62,000 bases of DNA from Diphasiastrum complanatum (lineage: Eukaryota > Streptophyta > Lycopodiopsida > Lycopodiales > Lycopodiaceae): NCBI GenBank assembly GCA_029204225.1, contig CM055097.1, positions 57,928,519-57,990,518 on the forward strand, read 5' to 3'. Below the pieces are notes generated by a model that saw only the letters and a program-made list of their open reading frames with translations, ran no database searches and was not told where the DNA came from. This document shows positions 10,690-21,923 of this stretch, in pieces (positions within the stretch are counted from its first letter, which is position 1; each line of letters begins with the position of its first letter). Made by a program: the position numbers and the translations under genes.

Positions 10690-11811
10690 CCTTTGAGGAA
10701 GGGGATGTGGAAATTATGAAGACAAAACTTTCGCAGGCCACTATTGATAAGCCTATCTCGAAAGCAAAGACAAAAGACTATGAGATTGTAATTGATATTG
10801 GTTCACTTCGTCCCAATATAACTTTCGAGCAATTGTTGGCAGATAACAATTATTACCGTAAACAGTTAAAAGGTCTCTCTATCTCTAAGACGAAGAAACA
10901 AATTTCTCTACCAGATGTTGGCGTACTATCTATTGATTTAGGAGAACTTGGTGCACAAGAAATTGATGTTACAATTGTCAGATGCTTAATCAAAAAGGTG
11001 CCGATTGACTCAGAGAACTAATATTCCAAACTGGGTAACCAGGCTGATGACAAGAATAAATCCATGGAGTCAGCCATGCGTGAAATTCATGGCCATACCA
11101 AGGCTAGTATGACAGAAGGATTATTTTATCAGATTCTACTGAGCTAATTGAACTTGCATCTAATAAATTTGTGCATGTTTCTAAGTCCCTCGGAGAGACA
11201 AAATTAGCAAAATTTATTAAGCTATTGAAAGAGTACCAAGATGTATTTGCATGGTCGCTCGAAGGCTTGAAGGGAATACCCGCTGAATTTGGTGAGCACC
11301 GCATTGATCTTAAATAAGATCTTGTTCTTGTTCGACAGAGAGAATATCGTTTCAATTTAAAGTACTCTCTTATGGTGAAAGATGAACTCAACAAGCACCT
11401 TAAGGCAGGTATTATTTATCCCATCTTAAGTAGTGAATGGGTGTCTCCGATTGTTGTAGTTCCAAAGAAGAAGACTGGCAAGATTCAAATTTGCCAAGAT
11501 TACAGAAAACTGAGTGCTGCTACTAAGAAAGATTACCACCCATTACCCTTCACACGAATTCTATTCTAGACTTGGTTGCTGGACAAGAATGTTATAGTTT
11601 CTGTGATGGCTTCTCTGGCTATAATCAAGTTGGAGTAAGGAAGGAGGATCGACCGAAGGCCACGTTTACTAGTAATTGGGGCACATATGCCTACAATAAA
11701 ATGCCCTTTGGTCTTTGCAATGCACCAACTACTTTTCAGAGAATTATGATGCTAATTTTCGCTGCTTTCCTAAGAACATTCTTCAAAATTTTCATTGATG
11801 ATTTTTTATGA
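10690..11811 (+). pseudogene. Ty3/gypsy protease-RT fragment, Athila/Tat-like
   Basis: From about 10,707 a frame leads into a protease-like region (CLIKKVPIDSEN). After a stop at 11,019 and a frameshift near 11,110 comes the RT: KEYQDVFAWSLEGLKGIP, GEHRIDLK, YPILSSEWVSPIVVVPKK, QDYRKLSAATKKDYHPLPF, DGFSGYNQ and MPFGLCNAPTTFQRIM. It ends near the active site as FIDDFL at 11,811. The WVSPIVVVPKK and GFSGYNQ wording is of the Athila/Tat kind rather than chromovirus. There is one frameshift near 11,555. The stops at 11,019 and 11,314 (TAA) both fit changed Gln codons. 11,812-12,155 shows no further pol. Confidence 0.85.
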
Positions 11812-12155
11812 CTATGTAGAAGACTATGTAAGCGTGATAATTTAAATTTTAACGGTCTTAATCTAATTAAGATTATCTCTTAGCCGTCTTGGAAATCATT
11901 AAAGATATCGCTTTTTATTCATGAATTTGACAGATGTCAAATCAAGTTGCCATGCGGTCATCATCCCCACTGTGTCATCGTTCCCACTGTGTCATCGTTT
12001 AACATTGTAATTTTCTATTTTCACCTTACACTTTCTTTTTACTCTCACTCTTTCATGCTCACTTGCTCTTGCTCTCCATTGCTCACTTGATCTCGCTCAC
12101 CAGCTCTCGCATTTACTTTTGTTGTGCTATCTATTTTGCAAATCTACTGAACAAC

Positions 12156-13151
12156 ATGGATTTGAGTGCAAGCACAAGCTCTGTTGTAAATTGGAAAATC
12201 CGAGCTTCAATTCGTCTTGCAACAATTCAGTCATTACTGGATTGATGTAGGCTGGGGAATCTCAAAGTGGACCCATCCATTACCCTACAAGAGATCAACA
12301 CCGACTTCATGAATTCCATTCACACAATGGCTGACTCTAATTTTAAAGCTACAGTGTGTAATGCCACCTTCATTATCAATGAAGTTGTCTTCTCTGAAGC
12401 TCTTCAACTACCAACAGATGGCGTAGCCAATTCAACATCCAAGAACTCCATTGAAAAGTCGAAGTATTTGCTTTCAAATTGTTTTGTACCAAGCAAAGGG
12501 TACAAGATTACGAAGGTGAAGGATGCATAAATGAAGTTCTTCTGCAAATATGCCAATTAGGTGCTATTCATCACTGATGCTAATGCTACCATATTAGCTC
12601 ATAATTTTGGGTATTTGGTGGATGCACTGGCAGGCCAACCAATATGCTTTGGAACTATTGCCTATATAGCATTTCTTAGCTGGATAAAACACAAGAAGTT
12701 TGCTGTAGTGGGAGCACACATCTCACGATTGTGCAAACATTTTGACATCCTCACTGAAACAGAGCAAGGTGTATTGGCAGGAAGGATGCTTATGACAACA
12801 AAGATAGATTTATCCAGCCTCTTGCAAAACACCTCTGCTTCACAAGTCCAGCCAACAACTACTGCAACCATGAAGGTCGACACAACAGCAGTCCAGAAGG
12901 ACTTTGTTTCGGATGCTATTGTGTAGATTATTCCAGATTCTTCTACACAAGCCGACACTTTGGCTGTCGTCCCAGTCACAGACGGGTCTTCTCAGAAGCC
13001 AAAGGGCTCCACATCCTCGGATGACGAAGCTATCATTTTTGGCTGTTGCGGAATTTCTGTTTGCAGGATCCTAGACAAACGACTAGAGATCACAGACTTT
13101 GAAGCATTCAATCAGACAGATGCGACGAGAGATGGAAGAACTGAGAAATAA
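12156..13151 (+). pseudogene. decayed single-frame ORF downstream of gypsy pol, function unknown
   Basis: Starting at ATG 12,156, one frame of about 331 codons runs to a stop at 13,149-13,151 with no frameshift. Stops at 12,243 (TGA), 12,528 (TAA), 12,558 (TAG) and 12,924 (TAG) interrupt it. Each is one C-to-T step from Arg or Gln. The first two thirds look like a globular protein; the end is rich in Thr, Ser and Gln. I do not recognise the family with confidence. The layout recalls the extra ORFs of Athila/Tat gypsy elements or plant transposon-associated proteins, and a comparable ORF follows gypsy integrase at 45.9-47.9 kb. It may be the 3' extra ORF of the gypsy copy on its left. Confidence 0.5.
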
Positions 13152-13757
13152 TTTATATTTTGCTTTTGCTTTGGAATGAGTCGATCAGTGTCACGCATGT
13201 TGGCGGCCTGTCGCTCCTCTTACAAAATTTTGCTATGTTCTGCAATAAGTTTCAGAATAAACGAATTCGGCACCTAGACGTTTGAGATTTCTGAATCATT
13301 AGCAATTGACTTGAGTAGTTGGGTTACTCCTGGTTAAAAGTTAATTGATTAAATTAGCAGTGTGAAGAAAATTCACCAGGAGCTATTTTTTTCGATGTAT
13401 ATTGCTTATAAGACACATGCTTTGTGAATCATTGAGATTCATCAATAAAAGTTGTGCATAGAATATAGGAAATTCTTGGTATATAATATTTCTCGAATGG
13501 GAAATAGACTCTAAGTTATTGATTGTATCCCAGTGAGCTCATATTGGCTTCTCTCTATTTCCATCCACCTTCAATCCTCCGGGGGCATGTGCTTCAAGAC
13601 TGTTTCCTTGTCAGATAGTTCAAACTATTGAAGCATAATAATGTCATGTGCCAAGGTGTGCGCGACACATGAATCATAGTCAATCTACAAATGAAGATGA
13701 AATGGATTAGGACACAATGATATGGATAAGAACACAATGGTAGCACAAAAACTTTAA
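13152..13757. other. no gene seen; possible gypsy 3' end
   Basis: The stretch has a TATA-like GCTTATAAG near 13,407 and an AATAAA at 13,443. A purine-rich motif CCGGGGGCATG at 13,580-13,589 resembles the polypurine tract to LTR boundary of Tat-type gypsy elements. These fit the end of a gypsy element but no second LTR supports it. Confidence 0.3.
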
Positions 13758-14180
13758 CTAGCACCTATTCATGCCATGGAGTGCCAGCATAAGCTCCCCC
13801 TCTCGAGAAGGAATGACCTTAAAAAATGTGCACTCAACTTCGATGTGCATCGCCTTCACATTCAAGAATACTAGAACCACAAATGAGGCACACACGAGAG
13901 GGTTGACAAACTCAAATGAGAAAGATTGAGAAACACAAGCCACAAATCCATAGAACATTAAAAATGTACCTTGATTTTTTTCATCCAAGCGTGCAAGCGG
14001 TTGCCATCTTAAACAACAATTTTTTCCCCAGAGAAGTGACCAATCCTCACCGTCGAGAATTTTGTTTTTGAATTCCTCGCTAATCGACTGCCAAATGGGC
14101 CCCCACTGTTGAACATCCAAATCGGAAACCATCATCTCCGGCTCATTGAGCCCTTCTAACAAAAACCGTAATTGTGCCAA
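13758..14180 (-). CDS. unrecognised ORF of 140 codons
   Basis: The minus-strand frame encodes a Trp-rich N-terminal half (DVQQWGPIWQSISEEF, GEDWSLLWGKN) and a hydrophobic stretch in the middle (about residues 78-108). It lies about 1.7 kb upstream of the LEUNIG-like gene in opposite orientation. I find no known motif. It could be a chance ORF, an exon of an unseen gene or transposon sequence. No promoter or splice site decides this. Confidence 0.25.
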   Translation of the reverse strand: MAQLRFLLEGLNEPEMMVSDLDVQQWGPIWQSISEEFKNKILDGEDWSLLWGKNCCLRWQPLARLDEKNQGTFLMFYGFVACVSQSFSFEFVNPLVCASFVVLVFLNVKAMHIEVECTFFKVIPSREGELMLALHGMNRC

Positions 14181-15164
14181 GCATATCCATTGAACTGGAA
14201 ATGAATGCCTACCATCTATGTTATGGTTGGTAACAACTAACTTAAAACAAATATTTACAGACCGACTTACAGATTGTCTTACGATTAGTTAATGAAGAGC
14301 GAAATGAAGAGTGAATTTTAGTATTGAACTTCTAAAATTGCTTTTCCTCTTACTCCATCTCTCATGTTTTTTGCTATCTTTCTATTTGTTGAATTTGTTA
14401 ATTATTGGATTTGGATGTTGTTGTTATCTTTGTGAAGAGAGTTACAAAATGTCACATAGTTTTTCTTGACAAAGCAAGATTGAGCCCTTTCAAGCTTTTA
14501 GTCATATTTTAACAAGGTTACATAAAGCTGAAAAGTAAAATACAATACTGAAAAAGCACCATAAAGTATAACCACTTTCAAGATGTCCAACTGATAGCTG
14601 CCACTATCCCACAACACAAAACCGCACGAGTTAGTATAGTGGGGAAGACATGTGTCATAGTTGAGCGTCAGTTGTTATCCATGTCCAAAAGAAGTTATAA
14701 TACTTAATAACATAAATAACGTTTCTGTCTCCCCAAGCAGTAGAAAGTTTATTAGCGATAGGCCAAACCCTAATATTGCTGTATCAGAGCACAATGGAGC
14801 CAACTTACTAGATGGAGCCTCACCCACATCACCAAAGCAACACATGGCACAAAAAATATTGCACGTTTTAAGACTTACAAAGAAAAACAAGAATGTTGTG
14901 GTATACCACAAAGGTCTTTTCAAATTTTGCAAAAGTGTATGTTGTTAATCTATGAACACTTATATTTAGCTATCTAGCCCTATGTCTCACTTTGCATGGA
15001 TTTTTACTTGCTTATATGATCAAGACTTAAATACCTATCATCTATTACAACCCACATTCACAAATTTAGGTGCCTCCTTTAACATTGACTTTCGCACAAA
15101 CTGCCAACATGGATACTTAGTATTACTTTTAAAAGGCAAAGTTAAAAATTAAATTATAACCATA
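14181..15164. other. AT-rich intergenic sequence
   Basis: No ORF with recognisable content on either strand; overlapping short frames at 14.66-14.95 kb on both strands look random. I see no repeat boundary. Confidence 0.5.
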
Positions 15165-15180
15165 TTGCGGAGGGATCTAG

Positions 15181-15394
15181 AACCCGGGTTTCACTGTTGG
15201 ACTTGCTCCCAAGGCTCTCGGCAAAAGAAGTTGCATGTACTCATACTTAAATCAAAAAATCAAATTGCAACCACGTCATGGAACCATGAACCTGACTCCC
15301 AGTGTTGGGCTTGCTCCCAAGGCTCTCGACAGAAGAAGTTGCATGTACTCATACCTGAATCAAAAAATCAAATTGCAACCACGTCATGGAACCA
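15181..15394. repeat. two-copy tandem duplication, period 108 bp
   Basis: The block containing CTTGCTCCCAAGGCTCTCG at 15,202 is repeated from 15,310, with the following sequence through AACCACGTCATGGAACCA also repeated. The copies differ at only a few sites. It lies about 0.5 kb upstream of the LEUNIG-like start codon. Confidence 0.9.
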
Positions 15395-15890
15395 GCTCTG
15401 GTTGAGGAGCCCAGCTTGGCTCACCCTAAGGGCTTGACTAGCCAACTCAACAAGTTCCACTTTAGGTTAATGAAGGAATAAAACGTGACGCCCCAATGCC
15501 AATACCGGTCAATTCAAAGGCGGGCTTGCCGAGCCTACAACATCTTCGCTTCGGCTTGGTGGGTATGTTGCCACCAGACCTAGCTAAATAACTAGGTTCG
15601 GATTTCATCGTCTCTTGTATCTCTCTCTCGTTTTACCTTCAAAGTGAGAATGTTCCTTTGTTTTTTTGACAGTGTTTATGAGCTTAAAGATCTTGGCTAT
15701 GGCGGTGCTCTCGGAATTGCCCTGATAGCTCTTTAAGACTCTGATTCTAGTCTGTTTTCTTGTGCATAATTGCAAGCAGTGCAGTACCATTGCTGGTTTT
15801 GCTTCAATTTTTTAGGTGGTATTCTGGTAAGAATCTTGCGGTTTGTGAAGCAGTGTGTGTAGCCTTGGACTTTGGGTCACGGTGGCGACC
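15395..15890 (+). promoter_or_regulatory. upstream region and probable 5' UTR of the LEUNIG-like gene
   Basis: No clear TATA box. A pyrimidine patch (TCTCTTGTATCTCTCTCTCG at 15,611-15,630), common in plant core promoters and leaders, lies about 260 bp before the ATG. The sequence becomes GC-richer toward the start codon. Transcription start is not determinable by eye. Confidence 0.4.
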
Positions 15891-16581
15891 ATGGCGCAAA
15901 GCAACTGGGAGGCGGATAAAATGTAAGTTTGTATAAGGTGGTGAATCAGTGAAGTGGGGATGCAGATTTTCTTTTGTTTTTGTGCTTCATTTTGTGCTTT
16001 CTTTGTTCATTAATTCAATGGAGGTTGCGCTTAGTATGTGAAGTTCGAGTGGTTGATGTTTTTCAGGCTGGATGTGTATATCTACGACTATCTTCTGAAA
16101 AGAAATTTGCAGGCGTCCGCAAAAGCTTTCCAAGCTGAAGGAAAAGTGTCTTCCGATCCTGTTGGTGAGATTATGGAGTTCTTTGTGATTTCACGTCCTT
16201 TTTGTTGCAAGGCTTAACTGTCAAGTGGTAACGTGTGAACGGGGATGAATCGTTGTTTTTATGGTTGTTAATGCGTTATTGTTCGAGATTTACAAGCAAG
16301 TGGCTCATTTTTTACTTCAAAATATCCAGCAATTGATGCTCCTGGGGGTTTCCTGTTCGAATGGTGGTCGGTGTTTTGGGATATATTCATTGCTCGCACA
16401 AATGAGAAGCATTCCGAGGTAGCGGCATCATACATAGAGGTATAGTCGTCTGTGCATCATTCTCATCTTAGGGCAAATTATGTAAGACGAAAAGTATCTT
16501 TTCTTCTTGGGGATTCTGTTGTTGCTAATTAATGTCATAATACTAATGGTTTAGACACAACAAATAAAAGCTCGCGAGCAA

Positions 16582-16616
<35 letters not shown>

Positions 16617-19600
16617 ACAACAACAACACCAGCAACAACATCAACAGCAGCAGCAGCAACAACAGCAGCAGCAGCATCAGCATCAGCAAATGCAGCTGCA
16701 ACAACTTCAGATGCTCCATCGCCAGGTACAACAACAGCCTCGACGTAATCTATCACTTAATGTGTCTGCCAATGGCCTGGGTGCAGAGACTTTAATTCGG
16801 CAGCCAACAGCCAACGCGATGGCAACCAAGATTTACGAGGAGCGCTTGAAGCATCCGAATCAAAGAGATGGGTTTGATGATACGGGATTAAAGGTACTCA
16901 ATAGTCCTAGAAGTCGTTAAAGAGTGAATTTTCCATTCTGTCAATGTTCCAGTAAAGTAGTCAAATTTAAACTGCAATAGGAACTAGAAAAATTTGGTAT
17001 TGTTTTTGTAACTGAAAGTAGTAAATATCGACTCTGCAAATTTTAAGATTATTTTTCCAAGATGGTTTGCTTTTTTCCTGCAGAGGTTTGGAGACACTCC
17101 TGGACAGGTTTTGGATGTAGGACAGAATAATCTATTGAAGGCATCATCTGCTGCTGGACAATTGTCTGGGTCGGTTGATTTTATCCCTATTGCCAGAGCT
17201 TTAGCCTTGTCATAAGTATGTGAATTTTTGACAAGAGTAGACATGCATAAGTTCTAGTTTTTGTTGTTGTTACCCTGCTATGAAGTTTGGACTATTTCCT
17301 AAAAAAATGGTGAACGTCTTTTGCTGTTCTGCATTCATTTTCCTGCCCTCTGATGTTTTCTTCCAAGCCTGAGAACTTGTCAGCTTGTGCCAGTCCTTTG
17401 CTTCAAGGCACTGCAAATGCCACCCCAGGTTTACAGCAAGTGCAAGGACGATCCCAGCAATTACCAGGATCAAATCAGGTGAACAATATCTTTCTTAACA
17501 ATTTTAGAAGCCCCATAGCAGTTTTGGCAACACTTTTCTTGTGTTGAAATGCTTGTTGAAGTCTTCCTCTTTGTGAACTACTGTTGAGCATTGGAGCTCA
17601 TATTCATTCTGCTTTCATTCCTATAGCAGCCACTGCAGGACATCAAAACCGAAGCTGGCATGGTCTTAAATCAGCGGTCTCCTGCTCCTGATTCTTCAAT
17701 GTTTGGTGTTCCTGGAGTGAGTCACTTGAAGTCTACACTTTTGAATTCAGGTATCGATTCAGAAACATTGATGGGAAAATGAAACCTTTGGAAGGAGCAA
17801 ATTTTCGGTTGATGCTCTTTTACATTTACAGGCCTTTTCTCAAAACTATTTACATTTTTGTCTCTACATTGTACATTATTTTTGGAGATGGGTTTTTCCA
17901 ATCTGACCTTTTGTTGCAGGAGTGAACCAGGGTGCAACGTCTATGAAAGGCTGGCCTTTAGCAGTATCTCCTCTACCGCATCTTGGCTCTTCAAAAAATC
18001 AAGCTATTTTTGGCTATTATTGAGTTTTGATTGAACGTTTTTTAAAGTGCACTTACAAGTTACAGTCTGCCTCTCATAGGGCATAAGAAGTTTGAAAGCT
18101 GTTGAAATTAATCTTCTGTGAAAATTTTTATGTATTGTGGACTATCTCTTTTGGTCAATTTTTTTTATGGTGTTGTTCATGTGCAAAGAATTCCCTAAAA
18201 GTGCGTTAACCATCACACGTATTCATCATATTTGAATGTGGATTGCAGGGTATTGATCAATTGCGGCCGGGCTTAGTGCAATCACCCAAGACATTTCTTC
18301 AGTCTTCACAGGCCTATCAGCAACTACAAATGCTCACTCCTCAGCAGCAGCAACTTCTACTTCAGGCTCAAGCGCAGGGAAATATTTCTTCGGGCTCTCC
18401 ACTTTTGACAGACATGGACCCTCGTAGATTTAGACTTCTTCTTGGAAGAGGAAAGGAAGGCCAATCTAGCTCTCTTGGGGATGTGTCACAAGGAGTTAGT
18501 TCACCTGTCCAAGCTGCCTCTTCTCTATCGCGGGGTTCTTCACAGGACCAGGAGCTTCTGATGAAGGTTGGGACAGTCTCATTTACTTCGTGATTGATGA
18601 CTGTAACTAGTCCATAAATATTTCTCATAGATAGCATTCATGTCATGCTCTTCAACGCCCTTTCTAGAGAAGTATGTGTATGACTAGATAGTCCTTTGCC
18701 AGATGAAATTGGCTCAGATACATCAGCAACAGCAGAACCAACAATCTCAGCAGCAGCTTCAACAGCAATCATCCACCTCTCAGCAGCAAGATAGGCAGGG
18801 CATTAATGGAAATGTTGCTGCTGATGGAGCATTATCAAATTCATTCCGAACAAACGATCAGGTGTATGCTAATTTAGAGCCAAGTCCTAGTACCAACAGC
18901 ACTGGTACAGGAAAGGTAAGGTTTTCAGTTTATACAGACAATCATGTACACGGTAATTTTATTATTGTGTTGCAGTTGTTTTATTGTACGTCTATCTGTT
19001 CATTGTCAGCTTGAATTGTAAGGCCTTTTGTTTTACAAGGCTGTTGGCAAGGTTCCAAACGGAAGAAAGAGGAAGCAGCCTTCCTCTTCAGGTCCTGCAA
19101 ATAGCACAGGCACAGGAAACACTGTTGGTCCTTCTGCTAACTCTCCTTCAAGCCCCTCGACTCACACACCTGGTGATGTAATGCTGCAACAAAATGGGAG
19201 CATGTCTAAGCCTTTGCTGATGTATGGTTCAGATGGTGCAGGCACACTTGCTTCTCCCTCAAACCAGCTTGTACGTATCTTCTTGTTGGAATAATTTCTT
19301 TTCGGTTGTTTGTGTCAGCTAAGCTGCTCCCAGTTCACACATTGTAGCACTTCTAACTAGCTAGCTTCCTTCACTTGATGGTAAAAGGATGTTGACTGCG
19401 GGATAGTGAGATCCCAAAATTTCATGATGTAACTGTCTCTAATCAAGGAATGTATCCTGTTGAGTGCATACCTTGCAGGCCGAGATTGACAGATTTGAAG
19501 ATGGTTCTTTGGATGACAACGTGGAGTCTTTTTTGTCCCATGATGAAGGGGATCCACGCGAAAGTCTCTTTGGTAACAACAAACGGAGTCCAGCTGGTCA

Positions 19601-21923
19601 CAGCATGGATATGTCAAAAGGTCATTAGATTTTTTTTTGTTTTGTCATTTTTGTGCCATAAAGGATTGCTGCTTCTAAGATAATCAACTATCCTAACTTT
19701 CATGTCTTGCTGCGTGGAGCGAGTTATACATGAAACTTTGGAAAGAGCAGTTTAATTATTAGTTGCAAGTGTGGTACTTCAACTAAATTGCTGCAATGGG
19801 AAACAGGGTTTTCTTTCAATGAGGTTGGTTGCCTTCGTGCTAGCACCAGTAAAGTCGTGTGCTGCCATTTCTCATCTGATGGAAAGCTTTTGGCCAGTGC
19901 TGGGCACGATAAGAAGGTTATCTAAACCATTCTCTGTATACATGCCTGTGGCTAGAGTTGTGTGTGTCAAGTTGTGCTTAATTTCATCCCAAAGGTGGAC
20001 TGACTCATGACATCTTGGACAGGCTGTTCTTTGGAACATGGATACATTGAAACTGAAGAGTACTCTTGAGGAGCATTCGTTCTTGATAACAGATGTTAGG
20101 TTCAGTCCAAACTCAACACGCTTGGCAACATCATCATTTGACAAAACTGTTAGAGTGTGGGATGCGGACAACGTTAGTATTTTGAACTAAAGAGCTCTTG
20201 CTATTTCATTGCTGGTAGCAAGGGAACTGAAAATTCTTGCTTTTAGATTTTTTGGAAAGGCTCTTTGAAATTTTCAATTGAGTGGCAGTATAATCTGTTG
20301 CATGCTTGCCAGCTTTTTCTCAATTAGAGAAAAGGCGGTTCTAGTTTCTGAAATCGATCGAGTGCCGCATATGTTTCCTTTTTAGCCTTGTCAAGGCCTA
20401 GATAGAGTGATGTGATGAAATTTCCTATTTCAGCTCATTTCAGCTAAGTACTAGCGTAATAATTTTATGTAGAAAATACTGTACTTGTCCTTTTGTGAGT
20501 AGAGGCGAGATGGACGTATCTCCAAATGCTTTGGTGTACTGACATCTTTGTAAGTTTGGATGATGCAGCCAAGCTACTCGTTACGCACTTTTACTGGCCA
20601 TCAAACCTCTGTGATGTCATTGGACTTTCATCCAAACAACGAAGATCTTTTATGCTCTTGTGATGGTGACAGTGAAATCCGATATTGGAGTGTGAATCAA
20701 GGTGTCTGCACACGAGTTTTTAAGGTCTGTGGTTTATTCTCCTTCTGCATGTTAATTCAAGATCTCAGTGGCTGCAATGCTTCTGATACCAGTTCTGGAA
20801 ATCACAACTAGCTGTTCTATTTCAGGGTGGTATGGCACAAACGAGATTTCAACCTCGTGTTGGAAGGTTGCTTGCTGCTGCAGCTGAAAACGTTGTCTCT
20901 ATATTTGATGTCGAGACAGAAACATGTATCCATTCACTACAGGTAGTGAAGTTTGAATTTTGGTTCACATCTAGCCATGTTTTCATTTGTATATGAATTG
21001 CATGCTCAGGTATTAGTACTGTTTTTGAATATTTTGGAAGATTGAGAAACCCAAACTCTGGCGATGGAGTTAGAGGAAAGTTTCTACTGAAACCTCCATC
21101 TCACCTCTCTTGACCATCTTTGAGACTCTTGTTTTGCAGAGACACACCAAGCCTGTACATTCAGTGTGCTGGGATGTAACAGGTGATTATGTTGCCTCAG
21201 TTAGTGAAGATTCAGTGAGAGTGTGGGCATTAGGGTCAGGAGGCGATGGGGAATGTGTACATGAGTTAAGCTGCAATGGAAACAAATTCCATTCATGTGT
21301 ATTCCATCCGAACTTTCCATCACTGCTTGTCATTGGTTGTTATCAGGTATGTTCATAAGTTTTCTTGCTATTAAAATCTTCAGGATAGATTTTGATCTGG
21401 GCAGCAGTTGACCTATTTTTATTATGCAGGAAACATCGTATTTTGAAGTACATTTATCAAGCAAAGCTTGAAAGGATGTCTATGTTTTGTAAAGTACCTC
21501 CTTTTTTCAATTTCTATTCAAAGTTTATATGAAGATATTCTTTGTGCTCCACTCGATTCATTCTCTTTCCTTGCTCTCAACAATGAACTCACTCTTCTAC
21601 TTTGATATCAAATGACCTACGTCTGTTGGTCTTTGTTTGGCAACTTTCTTAGCTGAAAGCTTTCCTTCAGTTTGGTTACATTCTAATGCTAGTGCCCTTT
21701 TTTATCACAAGAAGCTGACTTTTGAATGTGCGGTTTTCTGGACTAATGCTTGCGAATTTCGTAACTTAACATTTCCCAGTCATTGGAGCTTTGGAACATG
21801 GTGGAGAACAAGAGTATGACCATTGCTGCTCACGATGGCCTTATTGCTGCTTTGGCACAGTCTCCCTCTACAGGAATGATTGCATCTGCAAGCCATGACA
21901 AGTGTGTGAAGTTATGGAAGTAA
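15891..21923 (+). CDS. LUG-like: LEUNIG-like transcriptional corepressor (LUFS, Gln-rich, WD40)
   Basis: Exons: 15891-15922, 16067-16164, 16330-16439, 16555-16893, 17084-17169, 17394-17478, 17627-17750, 17920-17963, 18249-18566, 18703-18915, 19040-19270, 19479-19620, 19807-19916, 20023-20172, 20569-20724, 20826-20942, 21140-21346, 21780-21923. They sum to 2706 nt (901 residues and stop), in frame, all GT-AG; Arabidopsis LEUNIG is about 930. Residues 1-88 form the LUFS domain with its LisH motif ([37 protein letters not shown]). A Gln/His tract follows (about 89-127), a second Gln-rich region in exon 10, a basic GRKRKQP in exon 11 (likely nuclear localisation), and about seven WD40 repeats from residue 607. 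The family are nuclear Groucho/Tup1-type corepressors that bind SEUSS-type adaptors through LUFS and recruit histone deacetylase. The start is fixed by the conserved [11 protein letters not shown]. Exons 6, 7 and 11 have alternative splice sites; exon 7 is the least certain. Confidence 0.97.
16580..16690 (+). repeat. CAG/CAA repeat encoding polyglutamine
   Basis: About 35 codons of CAG and CAA with four CAC/CAT inside exon 4 of the LEUNIG-like gene. The mix of CAG and CAA limits slippage. Antisense frames across it are artefacts. Confidence 0.95.

Noticed and set aside
2597-13151. U-to-C RNA editing that would restore Gln and Arg codons at the stops
   Set aside because: Such editing is an organellar process in some land plants; these are nuclear transposons, so deamination is the simpler explanation.
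16535-16756. Antisense Ala/Val- and Leu-rich frames opposite the LEUNIG glutamine tract
   Set aside because: They are shadows of the CAG/CAA repeat in a clearly coding exon.
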